This document shows positions 50,581-63,700 of a stretch of DNA of 64,000 nt, one piece after another (within the stretch, counting starts at the first letter, position 1; the number at the start of each line of letters is the position of its first letter). The translations under genes were made by a program, and so were the position numbers. A model generated the notes under the pieces. That model worked only from the letters and a program-made list of their open reading frames with translations. It made no database searches and had not been told where the DNA came from. This DNA comes from DT-68 sp965263245 (GTDB taxonomy: Bacteria; Bacillota_I; Bacilli_A; Mycoplasmatales; Metamycoplasmataceae), in assembly GCA_965263245.1 (NCBI GenBank), contig CBDHHR010000925.1:13843-77842 (forward strand), in the 5' to 3' direction.

Positions 50581-52165
50581 TGGTTTCGACCAGTTTTTAC
50601 TGGATTCGACTCATTTCGACTGGTGGAGACTGGTTGAGACTGGTAGAGACTGGTTGAGACTGGTAGAGACTGGTTGAGACTGGTTGAGACTGGTACAGAC
50701 TGGTACAGACTGGATGAGACTGGTAGTGATTGGTTTAGACTGGTTTCGGCTGTTTTCGACTGGTTTCGACCGGTTCTTACTGGTTTCGACTCGTTTCGAC
50801 TGGTAGAGCCTGGTTTAGACTGGTAGAGACTGGTTGAGGCCAGTTTCGGCTGGTTTCGACGGGTTTAGACCGGTTTTACTGGTTTTTACTGGTTTCGACT
50901 CGTTTCGACTGATAGAGACTGGTTGAGACTGGTTGAGACTTGTTGAGACTGGTTGAGACTGGTTGAGACTTGTAGAGACTGGTTGACACAGGTAGTGACT
51001 AGTTTAGACTTGTTTCGGCTGGTTTCGACTTGTTTCGACCGGTGTTTACTGTTTTCGACCCGTTTCGACTGGTAGAGACTGGTTGAGACTGTTAGAGACT
51101 GGTAGAGACTGGTTGAGACTAGTTTCGACTAGTTACGACGGGTTTCGACGGGTTTAGACCGGTTTTTACTGGTTTCGACTAGTTTCGTCTGGTAGAGACT
51201 GGTTGAGACTGGTTGAGACTGGTAGAGACTGGTAGAGACTGGTTGAGACTAGATGGGACTGTTTCAGACTGATTTCTACTGGTTTCGACCGGTTTCGGCT
51301 GGTTTCGACTGGTTTTGATCGGTTTTTACTGGTTTCAACTAATTTCCATTGGTAGAGACTAGTTGAGACTGGTTGAGACTCGTTGAGACTAGTTGTGACT
51401 GGTAGAGACTGGTTGAGACGGGTTGAGATTGGTTGAGACTGGTTCCGACTGGTTACAACTGGTTTCAGCTGGTTTCGACTGGTTTCGACCGATTTTTACT
51501 GGTTTTTACTGGTTTCAACTCATTTCGACTGGTAGAGACTAGTTGAGACTGGTTGAGACTCGTTGAGACTAGTTGAGACTGGTAGAGACTGGTTGAGACG
51601 GGTTGAGACAGGTATGGTTGAGACTGGTAGTGACTGGTTTCGACTGGTTTCGGCTGGTTTCGACTGGTTTCGACCGGTTTTTACTGGTTTCGACTCGTTT
51701 CGACTGGTAGAGACTGGTTGTGACTGGTAGAGACTGGGAGAGACTGGTTGAGACTAGTTTCGACTGGTTTGGACGGGTTTAGACCGGTTTTTACTGATTT
51801 TTACTGGTTTCGAATCGTTTCGACTAGTAGAGAGTGGTTGAGTCTGGTTTTGACTGGTTTCGACTCGTTTTGACTGGTAGAGACTGGTTGAGATTGGTAG
51901 TGACTGGTAGAAACTGGTAGTGACTGGTTTAGACTGGTTTCGCCTGTTTTCGACTGGTTTCGACCGGTTTTTACTGGTTTCGACTCGTTTCGACTGGTAG
52001 AGACTGGTTTAGACTGGTAGAGACCGGTAGAGACTGGTTGAGACTAGTTTCGACCGGTTTCGACGGGTTTAGAGTGGTTTCGGTTGGTTTCGACTGGTGG
52101 AGAGCGGTTTTTACTGGTTTCGGCTCATTTCAACTGGTAGAGACTGGTTGAGACTAGTTGGGACT
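50581..52165 (+). repeat. N/E modules and a hybrid A2/A1 segment
   Basis: N module ('tacagactgg' doubled, 50691) and E block (50811) lead into a clean version of the tract scrambled at 45.4 kb. At 51770 the unit begins with the A2 signature 'gagtctggttttgactgg'. It then reverts to A1-type 'gagattggtagtgactgg' and 'agaaactgg' (51890-51916). No other copy carries both signatures, which indicates a recombinant unit. Confidence 0.75.
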
Positions 52166-55100
52166 GGTAGAGACTGGTTAAGCCGGGTTGAGATTGGTTG
52201 AGACTGGTTCCGACTGGTTTTGACCGCTTTCGACTGGTTTCAGCTGATTTCTACTGGTTTCGAACGGTTTTTACTGGTTTCGACTCGTTTCGACTGGTAG
52301 AGAGTGGTTGAGACTGGTTGAGACTGGTAGTGACTGGTTTAGACTTGTTTCGGCTGGTTTCGACTGGTTTCGACCGGTTTTTACTGGTTTCGACTCATTT
52401 CGACTGGTAGAGACTGGTTGAGACTGGTAGAGACTGGTTGAGACAGGTAGAGACTGGTTGAGACTAGTTTTGACTGGTTTTGATGGGTTTAGACCGGTTT
52501 TTACTGGTTTCGACTGGTTTCGACTGGTTTCGACTGGTAGAGACTGGTTGAGACTGTTTGAGACTGGTAGAGACTGGTTGAGACTGTTTGAGACTGGTAG
52601 AGACTGGTAGAGACTGGTAGTGACTGGTAGAGACTGGTAGTGACTGTTTTAGACTGGTTTCGGATGTTTTCGACTGGTTTCGACTGGTTTTTACTGGTTT
52701 CGACTCGTTTCGACTAGTAGAGACTGGTTGAGACTGGTAGAGACCGGTAGAGACTGGTTCAGACTAGTTTCGACTGGTTTCGACGGGTTTAGAGTGGTTT
52801 CGGTTGGTTTCGACTGGTGGAGACCGGTTTTTACTGGTTTCGACTCATTTCAACTGGTAGAGACTGGTTGAGACTGGTTGAGTCTCGTTGAGACTAGTTG
52901 GGACTGGTAGAGACTGGTTGAGACGGGTTGAGATTGGTTGAGACTGGTTCCGTCTGGTTTTGACCGCTTTCGACTGGTTTCAGCTGGTTTCTACTGGTTT
53001 CGACCGGTTTTTACTGGTTTCGACTCGTTTCGACTGGTAGAGACTGGTTGAGACTGGTAGAGACTGGCAGAGACTGGTTGAGACTAGTTTCGACTGGTTT
53101 GGACGGGTTTAGACCGGTTTTTACTGATTTTTACTGGTTTCGAATCGTTTCGACTAGTAGAGAGTGGTTGAGTCTGGTTTTGACTGGTCTCGACTCGTTT
53201 TGACTGGTAGAGACTGGTTGAGACTGGTTGAGACTGGTAGTGACTAGTAATCACTGGTTTAGACTTGCTTTGGCTGGTTTCGACTGGTTTTGACCGATTT
53301 TTACTGGTTTCGACTCGTTTCGACTAGTAGAGACTGTTTGAGACTGGTAGAGACCGGTAGAGACTGGTTGAGACTAGTTTCGACTGGTTTCGACGGGTTT
53401 AGAGTGGTTTCAGTTGATTTCGACTGGTGGAGACCGGTTTTTACTGGTTTCGACTCATTTCAACTGGTAGAGACTGGTTGAGACTGGTTGAGTCTCGTTG
53501 AGACTAGTTGGGACTGGTAGAGACTGGTTGAGACGGGTTGAGATTGGTTGAGACTGGTTGAGACTGGTTTTGACCGCTTTCGACTGGTTTCAGCTGGTTT
53601 CTACTGGTTTCCACCGGTTTTTACTGGTTTCGACTCGTTTCGTCTGGTAGAGACTGGTTGAAATTGGTTGAGACCGGTTGAGACTGGTAGTTACTAGTAA
53701 TGACTGGTTTAGACTTGTTTCGGCTGGTTTCGACTGGTTTCGACCGATTTTTACTGGTTTCGACTCATTTCGACTTGTAGAGACTGGTTGAGACTGGTAG
53801 AGATTGGTAGAGACTGGTTGAGACTATTTTGACTGGTTTTGATGGGTTTAGACCGGTTTTTACTGGTTTCGACTCGTTTCGACTCGTTTCGACTAGTAGA
53901 GACTGGTTGAGACTGTTTGAGACTGATAGAGACTGGTAGAGACTGGTAGAGACTGGTAGAGACTGGTTGAGACTAGTTGAGACTGTTTCAGACTGATTTC
54001 GACTGGTTTCGACCGGTTTCGGCTGGTTTCGACTGGTTTTTAGTGGATTCGACTCATTTCGACTGGTTTCGACCGGTTGAGACTGGTAGAGACTGGTTGA
54101 GACTGGTTTCGACTGGTTTCGACTGGTTTCGGCTGGTTTCGACTGGTTTCGACTGGTTTCGACTGGTTTCGACCGGTTTTTACTGCTTTTTACTGGTTTC
54201 GTTTCGTTTCGACTGGTAGAGACTGGTTGAGACTGGTTGAGACTAGTTGAGACTGGTAGAGACTGGTTGAGACTGGTAGTGACTGGTTTAGACTGGTTTC
54301 GGATGGTTTCGACTTGTTTCGACCGGTTTTTACTGGTTTTGACTCGTTTTGACTGGTAGAGACTGGTTGAGACTGGTAGAGACTGGTAGAGACTGGTTGA
54401 GACCGGTAGTGACTGGTTTAGACTGGTTTCGGCTGTTTTCGACTGTTTTCGACCGGTTTTTAATGGTTTCGACTCGTTTCGACTGGTAGACACTGGTTGT
54501 GACTGGTAGAGACCGGTAGGGACTGGTTGAGACTAGTTTCGACTGGTTTCGACGGGTTTAGAGTTGTTTCGGTTGGTTTCGACTGGTGGACACCGGTTTT
54601 TACTGGTTTCGACTTATTTCAACTGGTAGAGACTGGTTGAGACTCGTTGAGACTAGTTGAGACTGGTTGAGACTGGTATAGACTGGTAAAGACTGGTAGA
54701 GACTGTTTGAGACTAGTTGAGACTGTTTCAGACTGATTTCGACTGGTTTCGACCGGTTTCGGCTGGTTTCGACTGGTTTCGACCAGTTTTTACTGGATTC
54801 GACTCATTTCGACTGGTGGAGACTGGTTGAGACTGGTAGAGACTGGTTGAGACTGGTAGAGACTGGTTGAGACTGGTTGAGACTGGTACAGACTGGTACA
54901 GACTGGATGAGACTGGTAGTGACTGGTTTAGACTGGTTTCGGCTGTTTTCGACTGGTTTCCACCGGTTCTTACTGGTTTCGACTCGTTTCGACTGGTAGA
55001 GCCTGGTTTAGACTGGTAGAGACTGGTTGAGGCCAGTTTCGGCTGGTTTCGACGGGTTTAGACCGGTTTTACTGGTTTTTACTGGTTTCGACTCGTTTCG

Positions 55101-55455
55101 ACTGATAGAGACTGGTTGAGACTGGTTGAGACTTGTTGAGACTGGTAGAGACTGGTAGAGACTGGTTGAGACTGGTTGAGACTGGTTGAGACTTGTAGAG
55201 ACTGGTTGAGACAGGTAGTGACTAGTTTAGACTGGTTTCGGCTGGTTTCGACTTGTTTCGACCGGTGTTTACTGTTTTCGACCCGTTTCGACTGGTAGAG
55301 ACTGGTTGAGACTGTTAGAGACTGGTAGAGACTGGTTGAGACTAGTTACGACTAGTTACGACGGGTTTCGACGGGTTTAGACCGGTTTTACTGGTTTCAA
55401 CTAGTTTCGTCTGGTAGAGACTGGTTGAGACTGGTTGAGACTAGTTGTGACTGGT
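52166..55455 (+). repeat. 3.29-kb right-end HOR unit, copy 1
   Basis: The private word 'aagccggg' lies at 52180 and 55467 (offset 3287). The A2 landmark is at 53100 and 56386 (offset 3286). The M module is at 53977 and 57263 (offset 3286). The order is A1-like start, A2 landmark, 'gttactagtaatgac' block, M, N, E, then 'gtgtttactg'. The antisense frame at 53765-54493 is open only because of repeat periodicity. The hairpin variant is at 52881-52895. Confidence 0.85.
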
Positions 55456-58400
55456 AGAGACTGGTTAAGCCGGGTTGAGATTGGTTGAGACTGGTTCCGA
55501 CTGGTTTTGACCGCTTTCGACTGGTTTCAGCTGATTTCTACTGGTTTCGAACGGTTTTTACTGGTTTCGACTCGTTTCGACTGGTAGAGAGTGGTTGAGA
55601 CTGGTTGAGACTGGTAGTGACTGGTTTAGACTTGTTTCGGCTGGTTTCGACTGGTTTCGACCGGTTTTTACTGGTTTCGACTCATTTCGACTGGTAGAGA
55701 CTGGTTGAGACTGGTAGAGACTGGTTGAGACAGGTAGAGACTGGTTGAGACTAGTTTTGACTGGTTTTGATGGGTTTAGACCGGTTTTTACTGGTTTCGA
55801 CTGGTTTCGACTGGTTTCGACTGGTAGAGACTGGTTGAGACTGTTTGAGACTGGTAGAGACTGGTTGAGACTGTTTGAGACTGGTAGAGACTGGTAGAGA
55901 CTGGTAGTGACTGGTAGAGACTGGTAGTGACTGTTTTAGACTGTTTCGGATGTTTTCGACTGGTTTCGACAGGTTTTTACTGGTTTCGACTCGTTTCGAC
56001 TAGTAGAGACTGGTTGAGACTGGTAGAGACCGGTAGAGACTGGTTGAGACTAGTTTCGACTGGTTTCGACGGGTTTAGAGTGGTTTCGGTTGGTTTCGAC
56101 TGGTGGAGACCGGTTTTTACTGGTTTCGACTCATTTCAACTGGTAGAGACTGGTTGAGACTGGTTGAGTCTCGTTGAGACTAGTTGGGACTGGTAGAGAC
56201 TGGTTGAGACGGGTTGAGATTGGTTGAGACTGGTTCCGACTGGTTTTGACCGCTTTCGACTGGTTTCAGCTGGTTTCTACTGGTTTCGACCGGTTTTTAC
56301 TGGTTTCGACTCGTTTCGACTTGTAGAGACTGGTTGAGACTGGTAGAGACTGGCAGAGACTGGTTCAGACTAGTTTCGACTGGTTTGGACGGGTTTAGAC
56401 CGGTTTTTACTGATTTTTACTGGTTTCGAATCGTTTCGACTAGTAGAGAGTGGTTGAGTCTGGTTTTGACTGGTCTCGACTCGTTTTGACTGGTAGAGAC
56501 TGGTTGAGACTGGTTGAGACTGGTAGTGACTAGTAATCACTGGTTTAGACTTGCTTCGGCTGGTTTCGACTGGTTTTGACCGGTTTTTACTGGTTTCGAC
56601 TCGTTTCGACTAGTAGAGACTGTTTGAGACTGGTAGAGACCGGTAGAGACTGGTTGAGACTAGTTTCGACTGGTTTCGACGGGTTTAGAGTGGTTTCAGT
56701 TGATTTCGACTGGTGGAGACCGGTTTTTACTGGTTTCGACTCATTTCAACTGGTAGAGACTGGTTGAGACTGGTTGAGTCTCGTTGAGACTAGTTGGGAC
56801 TGGTAGAGACTGGTTGAGACGGGTTGAGATTGGTTGAGACTGGTTCCGACTGGTTTTGACCGCTTTCGACTGGTTTCAGCTGGTTTCTACTGGTTTCCAC
56901 CGGTTTTTACTGGTTTCGACTCGTTTCGTCTGGTAGAGACTGGTTGAAATTGGTTGAGACCGGTTGAGACTGGTAGTTACTAGTAATGACTGGTTTAGAC
57001 TTGTTTCGGCTGGTTTCGACTGGTTTCGACCGATTTTTACTGGTTTCGACTCATTTCGACTTGTAGAGACTGGTTGAGACTGGTAGAGATTGGTAGAGAC
57101 TGGTTGAGACTATTTTGACTGGTTTTGATGGGTTTAGACCGGTTTTTACTGGTTTCGACTCGTTTCGACTCGTTTCGACTAGTAGAGACTGGTTGAGACT
57201 GTTTGAGACTGATAGAGACTGGTAGAGACTGGTAGAGACTGGTAGAGACTGGTTGAGACTAGTTGAGACTGTTTCAGACTGATTTCGACTGGTTTCGACC
57301 GGTTTCGGCTGGTTTCGATTGGTTTTTAGTGGATTCGACTCATTTCGACTGGTTTCGACCGGTTGAGACTGGTAGAGACTGGTTGAGACTGGTTTCGACT
57401 GGTTTCGACTGGTTTCGGCTGGTTTCGACTGGTTTCGACTGGTTTCGACTGGTTTCGACCGGTTTTTACTGCTTTTTACTGGTTTCGTTTCGTTTCGACT
57501 GGTAGAGACTGGTTGAGACTGGTTGAGACTAGTTGAGACTGGTAGAGACTGGTTGAGACTGGTAGTGACTGGTTTAGACTGGATTCGGATGGTTTCGACT
57601 TGTTTCGACCGGTTTTTACTGGTTTTGACTCGTTTTGACTGGTAGAGACTGGTTGAGACTGGTTGAGACCGGTAGTGACTGGTTTAGACTGGTTTCGGCT
57701 GTTTTCGACTGTTTTCGACCGGTTTTTAATGGTTTCGACTCGTTTCGACTGGTAGACACTGGTTGTGACTGGTAGAGACCGGTAGGGACTGGTTGAGACT
57801 AGTTTCGACTGGTTTCGACGGGTTTAGAGTTGTTTCGGTTGGTTTCGACTGGTGGACACCGGTTTTTACTGGTTTCGACTTATTTCAACTGGTAGAGACT
57901 GGTTGAGACTCGTTGAGACTAGTTGAGACTGGTTGAGACTGGTATAGACTGGTAAAGACTGGTAGAGACTGTTTGAGACTAGTTGAGACTGTTTCAGACT
58001 GATTTCGACTGGTTTCGACCGGTTTCGGCTGGTTTCGACTGGTTTCGACCAGTTTTTACTGGATTCGACTCATTTCGACTGGTGGAGACTGGTTGAGACT
58101 GGTAGAGACTGGTTGAGACTGGTAGAGACTGGTTGAGACTGGTTGAGACTGGTACAGACTGGTACAGACTGGATGAGACTGGTAGTGACTGGTTTAGACT
58201 GGTTTCGGCTGTTTTCGACTGGTTTCGACCGGTTCTTACTGGTTTCGACTCGTTTCGACTGGTAGAGCCTGGTTTAGACTGGTAGAGACTGGTTGAGGCC
58301 AGTTTCGGCTGGTTTCGACGGGTTTAGACCGGTTTTACTGGTTTTTACTGGTTTCGACTCGTTTCGACTGATAGAGACTGGTTGAGACTGGTTGAGACTT

Positions 58401-58690
58401 GTTGAGACTGGTAGAGACTGGTAGAGACTGGTTGAGACTGGTTGAGACTGGTTGAGACTTGTAGAGACTGGTTGAGACAGGTAGTGACTAGTTTAGACTG
58501 GTTTCGGCTGGTTTCGACTTGTTTCGACCGGTGTTTACTGTTTTCGACCCGTTTCGACTGGTAGAGACTGGTTGAGACTGTTAGAGACTGGTAGAGACTG
58601 GTTGAGACTAGTTACGACTAGTTACGACGGGTTTCGACGGGTTTAGACCGGTTTTACTGGTTTCAACTAGTTTCGTCTGGTAGAGACTGG
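55456..58690 (+). repeat. 3.29-kb right-end HOR unit, copy 2
   Basis: Tandem copy of the previous unit. Differences are few: one G lost near 55944, 'ttccgactgg' restored near 56234 where copy 1 has 'ttccgtctgg', and 20 bp fewer near 57660. Hairpin variants are at 56167-56181 and 56777-56791. From 55456 it is also collinear with 60767-64000 at offset 5314, falling to 5310 near the end. Confidence 0.85.
56167..56181. other. Recurring 6-bp inverted repeat (representative copy)
   Basis: AGTCTC and GAGACT are separated by GTT, a perfect 6-bp stem with a 3-nt loop. It is made by one unit variant, 'gagtctcg' where most copies have 'gagactcg' or 'gagcctcg'. The same word lies at 14978, 29033, 36651, 41838, 48327, 48517, 52881, 56777 and 61481. 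The consensus units cannot pair with themselves, so this is among the few local fold-backs in the array. No function is implied. Confidence 0.7.
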
Positions 58691-59164
58691 TTGAGACTGG
58701 TTGAGACTGGTAGGTACAGGTAGAGACTGGTTGAGATTAGTTGGGGCTGTTTCAGACTGATTTCTATTGGTTTCGACCGGTTTCGGCTGGTTTCGACTGG
58801 TTTTGATCGGTTTTTACTGGTTTCAACTCATTTCGACTGGTAGAGACTAGTTGAGACTGGTTGAGACTCGTTGAGACTAGTTGTGACTGGTAGAGACTGG
58901 TTGAGACGGGTTGAGATTGGTTGAGACTGGTTCCGACTGGTTACAACTGGTTTCAGCTGGTTTCGACTGGTTTCGACCGATTTTTACTGGTTTTTACTGG
59001 TTTCAACTCATTTCGACTGGTAGAGACTAGTTGAGACTGGTTGAGACTCGTTGAGACTAGTTGAGACTGGTAGAGACTGGTTGAGACGGGTTGAGACAGG
59101 TAGAGACTGGTTGAGACTGGTAGTGACTGGTTTCGACTGGTTTCGGCTGGTTTCGACTGGTTTC
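58691..59164 (+). repeat. Linker tract from another HOR type
   Basis: Carries 'gtaggtacagg' (58710) and 'ttggggctgtttcag' (58741), then the 'ttacaactgg' tract, like 51.24-51.67 kb. It sits between the 3.29-kb unit and a partial M/N/E unit. At 59164/59165 it switches, within a plain Y unit, to the 'cgaccgg' tract that precedes the M module. This is a clear recombination junction. Confidence 0.7.
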
Positions 59165-60766
59165 GACCGGTTTTTACTGGTTTCGACTCGTTTCGACTCG
59201 TTTCGACTAGTAGAGACTGGTTGAGACTGTTTGAGACTGATAGAGACTGGTAGAGACTGGTAGAGACTGGTAGAGACTGGCTGAGACTAGTTGAGACTGT
59301 TTCAGACTGATTTCGACTGGTTTCGACCGGTTTCGGCTGGTTTCGACTGGTTTTTAGTGGATTCGACTCATTTCGACTGGTTTCGACCGGTTGAGACTGG
59401 TAGAGACTGGTTGAGACTGGTTTCGACTGGTTTCGACTGGTTTCGGCTGGTTTCGACTGGTTTCGACTGGTTTCGACTGGTTTCGACCGGTTTTTACTGC
59501 TTTTTACTGGTTTCGTTTCGTTTCGACTGGTAGAGACTGGTTGAGACTGGTTGAGACTAGTTGAGACTGGTAGAGACTGGTTGAGACTGGTAGTGACTGG
59601 TTTAGACTGGTTTCGGATGGTTTCGACTTGTTTCGACCGGTTTTTACTGGTTTTGACTCGTTTTGACTGGTAGAGACTGGTTGAGACTGGTAGAGACTGG
59701 TAGAGACTGGTTGAGACCGGTAGTGACTGGTTTAGACTGGTTTCGGCTGTTTTCGACTGTTTTCGACCGGTTTTTAATGGTTTCGACTCGTTTCGACTGG
59801 TAGACACTGGTTGTGACTGGTAGAGACCGGTAGGGACTGGTTGAGACTAGTTTCGACTGGTTTCGACGGGTTTAGAGTTGTTTCGGTTGGTTTCGACTGG
59901 TGGACACCGGTTTTTACTGGTTTCGACTTATTTCAACTGGTAGAGACTGGTTGAGACTCGTTGAGACTAGTTGAGACTGGTTGAGACTGGTATAGACTGG
60001 TAAAGACTGGTAGAGACTGTTTGAGACTAGTTGAGACTGTTTCAGACTGATTTCGACTGGTTTCGACCGGTTTCGGCTGGTTTCGACTGGTTTCGACCAG
60101 TTTTTACTGGATTCGACTCATTTCGACTGGTGGAGACTGGTTGAGACTGGTAGAGACTGGTTGAGACTGGTAGAGACTGGTTGAGACTGGTTGAGACTGG
60201 TACAGACTGGTACAGACTGGATGAGACTGGTAGTGACTGGTTTAGACTGGTTTCGGCTGTTTTCGACTGGTTTCCACCGGTTCTTACTGGTTTCGACTCG
60301 TTTCGACTGGTAGAGCCTGGTTTAGACTGGTAGAGACTGGTTGAGGCCAGTTTCGGCTGGTTTCGACGGGTTTAGACCGGTTTTACTGGTTTTTACTGGT
60401 TTCGACTCGTTTCGACTGATAGAGACTGGTTGAGACTGGTTGAGACTTGTTGAGACTGGTAGAGACTGGTAGAGACTGGTTGAGACTGGTTGAGACTGGT
60501 TGAGACTTGTAGAGACTGGTTGAGACAGGTAGTGACTAGTTTAGACTGGTTTCGGCTGGTTTCGACTTGTTTCGACCGGTGTTTACTGTTTTCGACCCGT
60601 TTCGACTGGTAGAGACTGGTTGAGACTGTTAGAGACTGGTAGAGACTGGTTGAGACTAGTTACGACTAGTTACGACGGGTTTCGACGGGTTTAGACCGGT
60701 TTTACTGGTTTCAACTAGTTTCGTCTGGTAGAGACTGGTTGAGACTGGTTGAGACTAGTTGTGACT
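59165..60766 (+). repeat. Partial right-end unit starting the second 5314-bp compound repeat
   Basis: Matches 53851-55455 at offset 5314, with M at 59291 versus 53977. It includes the E block and the doubled 'ttacgactag' word. It then joins 'ctagttgtgac' (60755) exactly as at 55441, so the whole 5314-bp compound unit, including its junction, has been copied. The antisense-open stretch at 58953-59807 crosses the 59165 junction. It begins at GTG and reads as periodic S/Q/P/V/T/N. Confidence 0.85.
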
Positions 60767-63700
60767 GGTAGAGACTGGTTAAGCCGGGTTGAGATTGGTT
60801 GAGACTGGTTCCGACTGGTTTTGACCGCTTTCGACTGGTTTCAGCTGATTTCTACTGGTTTCGAACGGTTTTTACTGGTTTCGACTCGTTTCGACTGGTA
60901 GAGAGTGGTTGAGACTGGTTGAGACTGGTAGTGACTGGTTTAGACTTGTTTCGGCTGGTTTCGACTGGTTTCGACCGGTTTTTACTGGTTTCGACTCATT
61001 TCGACTGGTAGAGACTGGTTGAGACTGGTAGAGACTGGTTGAGACAGGTAGAGACTGGTTGAGACTAGTTTTGACTGGTTTTGATGGGTTTAGACCGGTT
61101 TTTACTGGTTTCGACTGGTTTCGACTGGTTTCGACTGGTAGAGACTGGTTGAGACTGTTTGAGACTGGTAGAGACTGGTTGAGACTGTTTGAGACTGGTA
61201 GAGACTGGTAGAGACTGGTAGTGACTGGTAGAGACTGGTAGTGACTGTTTTAGACTGTTTCGGATGTTTTCGACTGGTTTCGACTGGTTTTTACTGGTTT
61301 CGACTCGTTTCGACTAGTAGAGACTGGTTGAGACTGGTAGAGACCGGTAGAGACTGGTTGAGACTAGTTTCGACTGGTTTCGACGGGTTTAGAGTGGTTT
61401 CGGTTGGTTTCGACTGGTGGAGACCGGTTTTTACTGGTTTCGACTCATTTCAACTGGTAGAGACTGGTTGAGACTGGTTGAGTCTCGTTGAGACTAGTTG
61501 GGACTGGTAGAGACTGGTTGAGACGGGTTGAGATTGGTTGAGACTGGTTCCGACTGGTTTTGACCGCTTTCGACTGGTTTCAGCTGGTTTCTACTGGTTT
61601 CGACCGGTTTTTACTGGTTTCGACTCGTTTCGACTTGTAGAGACTGGTTGAGACTGGTAGAGACTGGCAGAGACTGGTTGAGACTAGTTTCGACTGGTTT
61701 GGACGGGTTTAGACCGGTTTTTACTGATTTTTACTGGTTTCGAATCGTTTCGACTAGTAGAGAGTGGTTGAGTCTGGTTTTGACTGGTTTCGACTCGTTT
61801 TGACTGGTAGAGACTGGTTGAGACTGGTTGAGACTGGTAGTGACTAATAATGACTGGTTTAGACTTGTTTCGGCTGGTTTCGACTGGTTTTGACCGGTTT
61901 TTACTGGTTTCGACTCGTTTCGACTAGTAGAGACTGTTTGAGACTGGTAGAGACCGGTAGAGACTGGTTGAGACTAGTTTCGACTGGTTTCGACGGGTTT
62001 AGAGTGGTTTCGGTTGGTTTCGACTGGTGGAGACCGGTTTTTACTGGTTTCGACTCATTTCAACTGGTAGAGACTGGTTGAGACTGGTTGAGTCTCGTTG
62101 AGACTAGTTGGGACTGGTAGAGACTGGTTGAGACGGGTTGAGATTGGTTGAGACTGGTTGAGACTGGTTTTGACCGGTTTCGACTGGTTTCAGCTGGTTT
62201 CTACTGGTTTCCACCGGTTTTTACTGGTTTCGACTCGTTTCGTCTGGTAGAGACTGGTTGAAATTGGTTGAGACCGGTTGAGACTGGTAGTTACTAGTAA
62301 TGACTGGTAGACTTGTTTCGGCTGGTTTCGACTGGTTTCGACCGATTTTTACTGGTTTCGACATTTCGACTTGTAGAGACTGGTTGAGACTGGTAGAGAT
62401 TGGTAGAGACTGGTTGAGACTATTTCGACTGGTTTTGATGGGTTTAGACCGGTTTTTACTGGTTTCGACTCGTTTCGACTCGTTTCGACTAGTAGAGACT
62501 GGTTGAGACTGTTTGAGACTGATAGAGACTGGTTTCGACCGGTAGAGACTGGTAGAGACTGGTTGAGACTAGTTGAGACTGTTTCAGACTGATTTCGACT
62601 GGTTTCGACCGGTTTCGGCTGGTTTCGATTGGTTTTTAGTGGATTCGACTCATTTCGACTGGTTTCGACCGACTGGTAGAGACTGGTTGAGACTGGTTTC
62701 GACTGGTTTCGACTGGTTTCGGCTGGTTTCGACTGGTTTCGACTGGTTTCGACTGGTTTCGACCGGTTTTTACTGCTTTTTACTGGTTTCGTTTCGTTTC
62801 GACTGGTAGAGACTGGTTGAGACTGGTTGAGACTAGTTGAGACTGGTAGAGACTGGTTGAGACTGGTAGTGACTGGTTTAGACTGGTTTCGGATGGTTTC
62901 GACTTGTTTCGACCAGTTTTTACTGGTTTTGACTCGTTTTGACTGGTAGAGACTGGACTGGTAGAGACTGGTTGAGACCGGTAGTGACTGGTTTAGACTG
63001 GTTTCGGCTGTTTTCGACTGTTTTCGACCGGTTTTTAATGGTTTCGACTCGTTTCGACTGGTAGACACTGGTTGTGACTGGTAGAGACCGGTAGGGACTG
63101 GTTGAGACTAGTTTCGACTGGTTTTGACGGGTTTAGAGTTGTTTCGGTTGGTTTCGACTGGTGGATACCGGTTTTTACTGGTTTCGACTTATTTCAACTG
63201 GTAGAGACTGGTTGAGACTCGTTGAGACTAGTTGAGACTGGTTGAGACTGGTATAGACTGGTAAAGACTGGTAGAGACTGGTTGAGACTAGTTGAGACTG
63301 TTTCAGACTGATTTCGACTGGTTTCGACTGGTTTCGGCTGGTTTCGACTGGTTTCGACCAGTTTTTACTGGATTCGACTCATTTCGACTGGTGGAGACTG
63401 GTTGAGACTGGTAGAGACTGGTTGAGACTGGTAGAGACTGGTTGAGACTGGTTGAGACTGGTACAGACTGGTACAGACTGGATGAGACTGGTAGTGACTG
63501 GTTTAGACTGGTTTCGGCTGTTTTCGACTGGTTTCGACCGGTTCTTACTGGTTTCGACTCGTTTCGACTGGTAGAGCCTGGTTTAGACTGGTAGAGACTG
63601 GTTGAGGCCAGTTTCGGCTTGTTTCGACGGGTTTAGACCGGTTTTACTGGTTTTTACTGGTTTCGACTCGTTTCGACTGATAGAGACTGGTTGAGACTGG

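Noticed and set aside
58953..59807. 284-residue minus-strand open frame, with similar ones at 53765-54493 and 62349-63068
   Set aside because: They consist only of rotating decapeptides, start at GTG, cross HOR junctions, and are expected because the antisense units lack stop codons. No domain, signal or codon bias suggests a gene.
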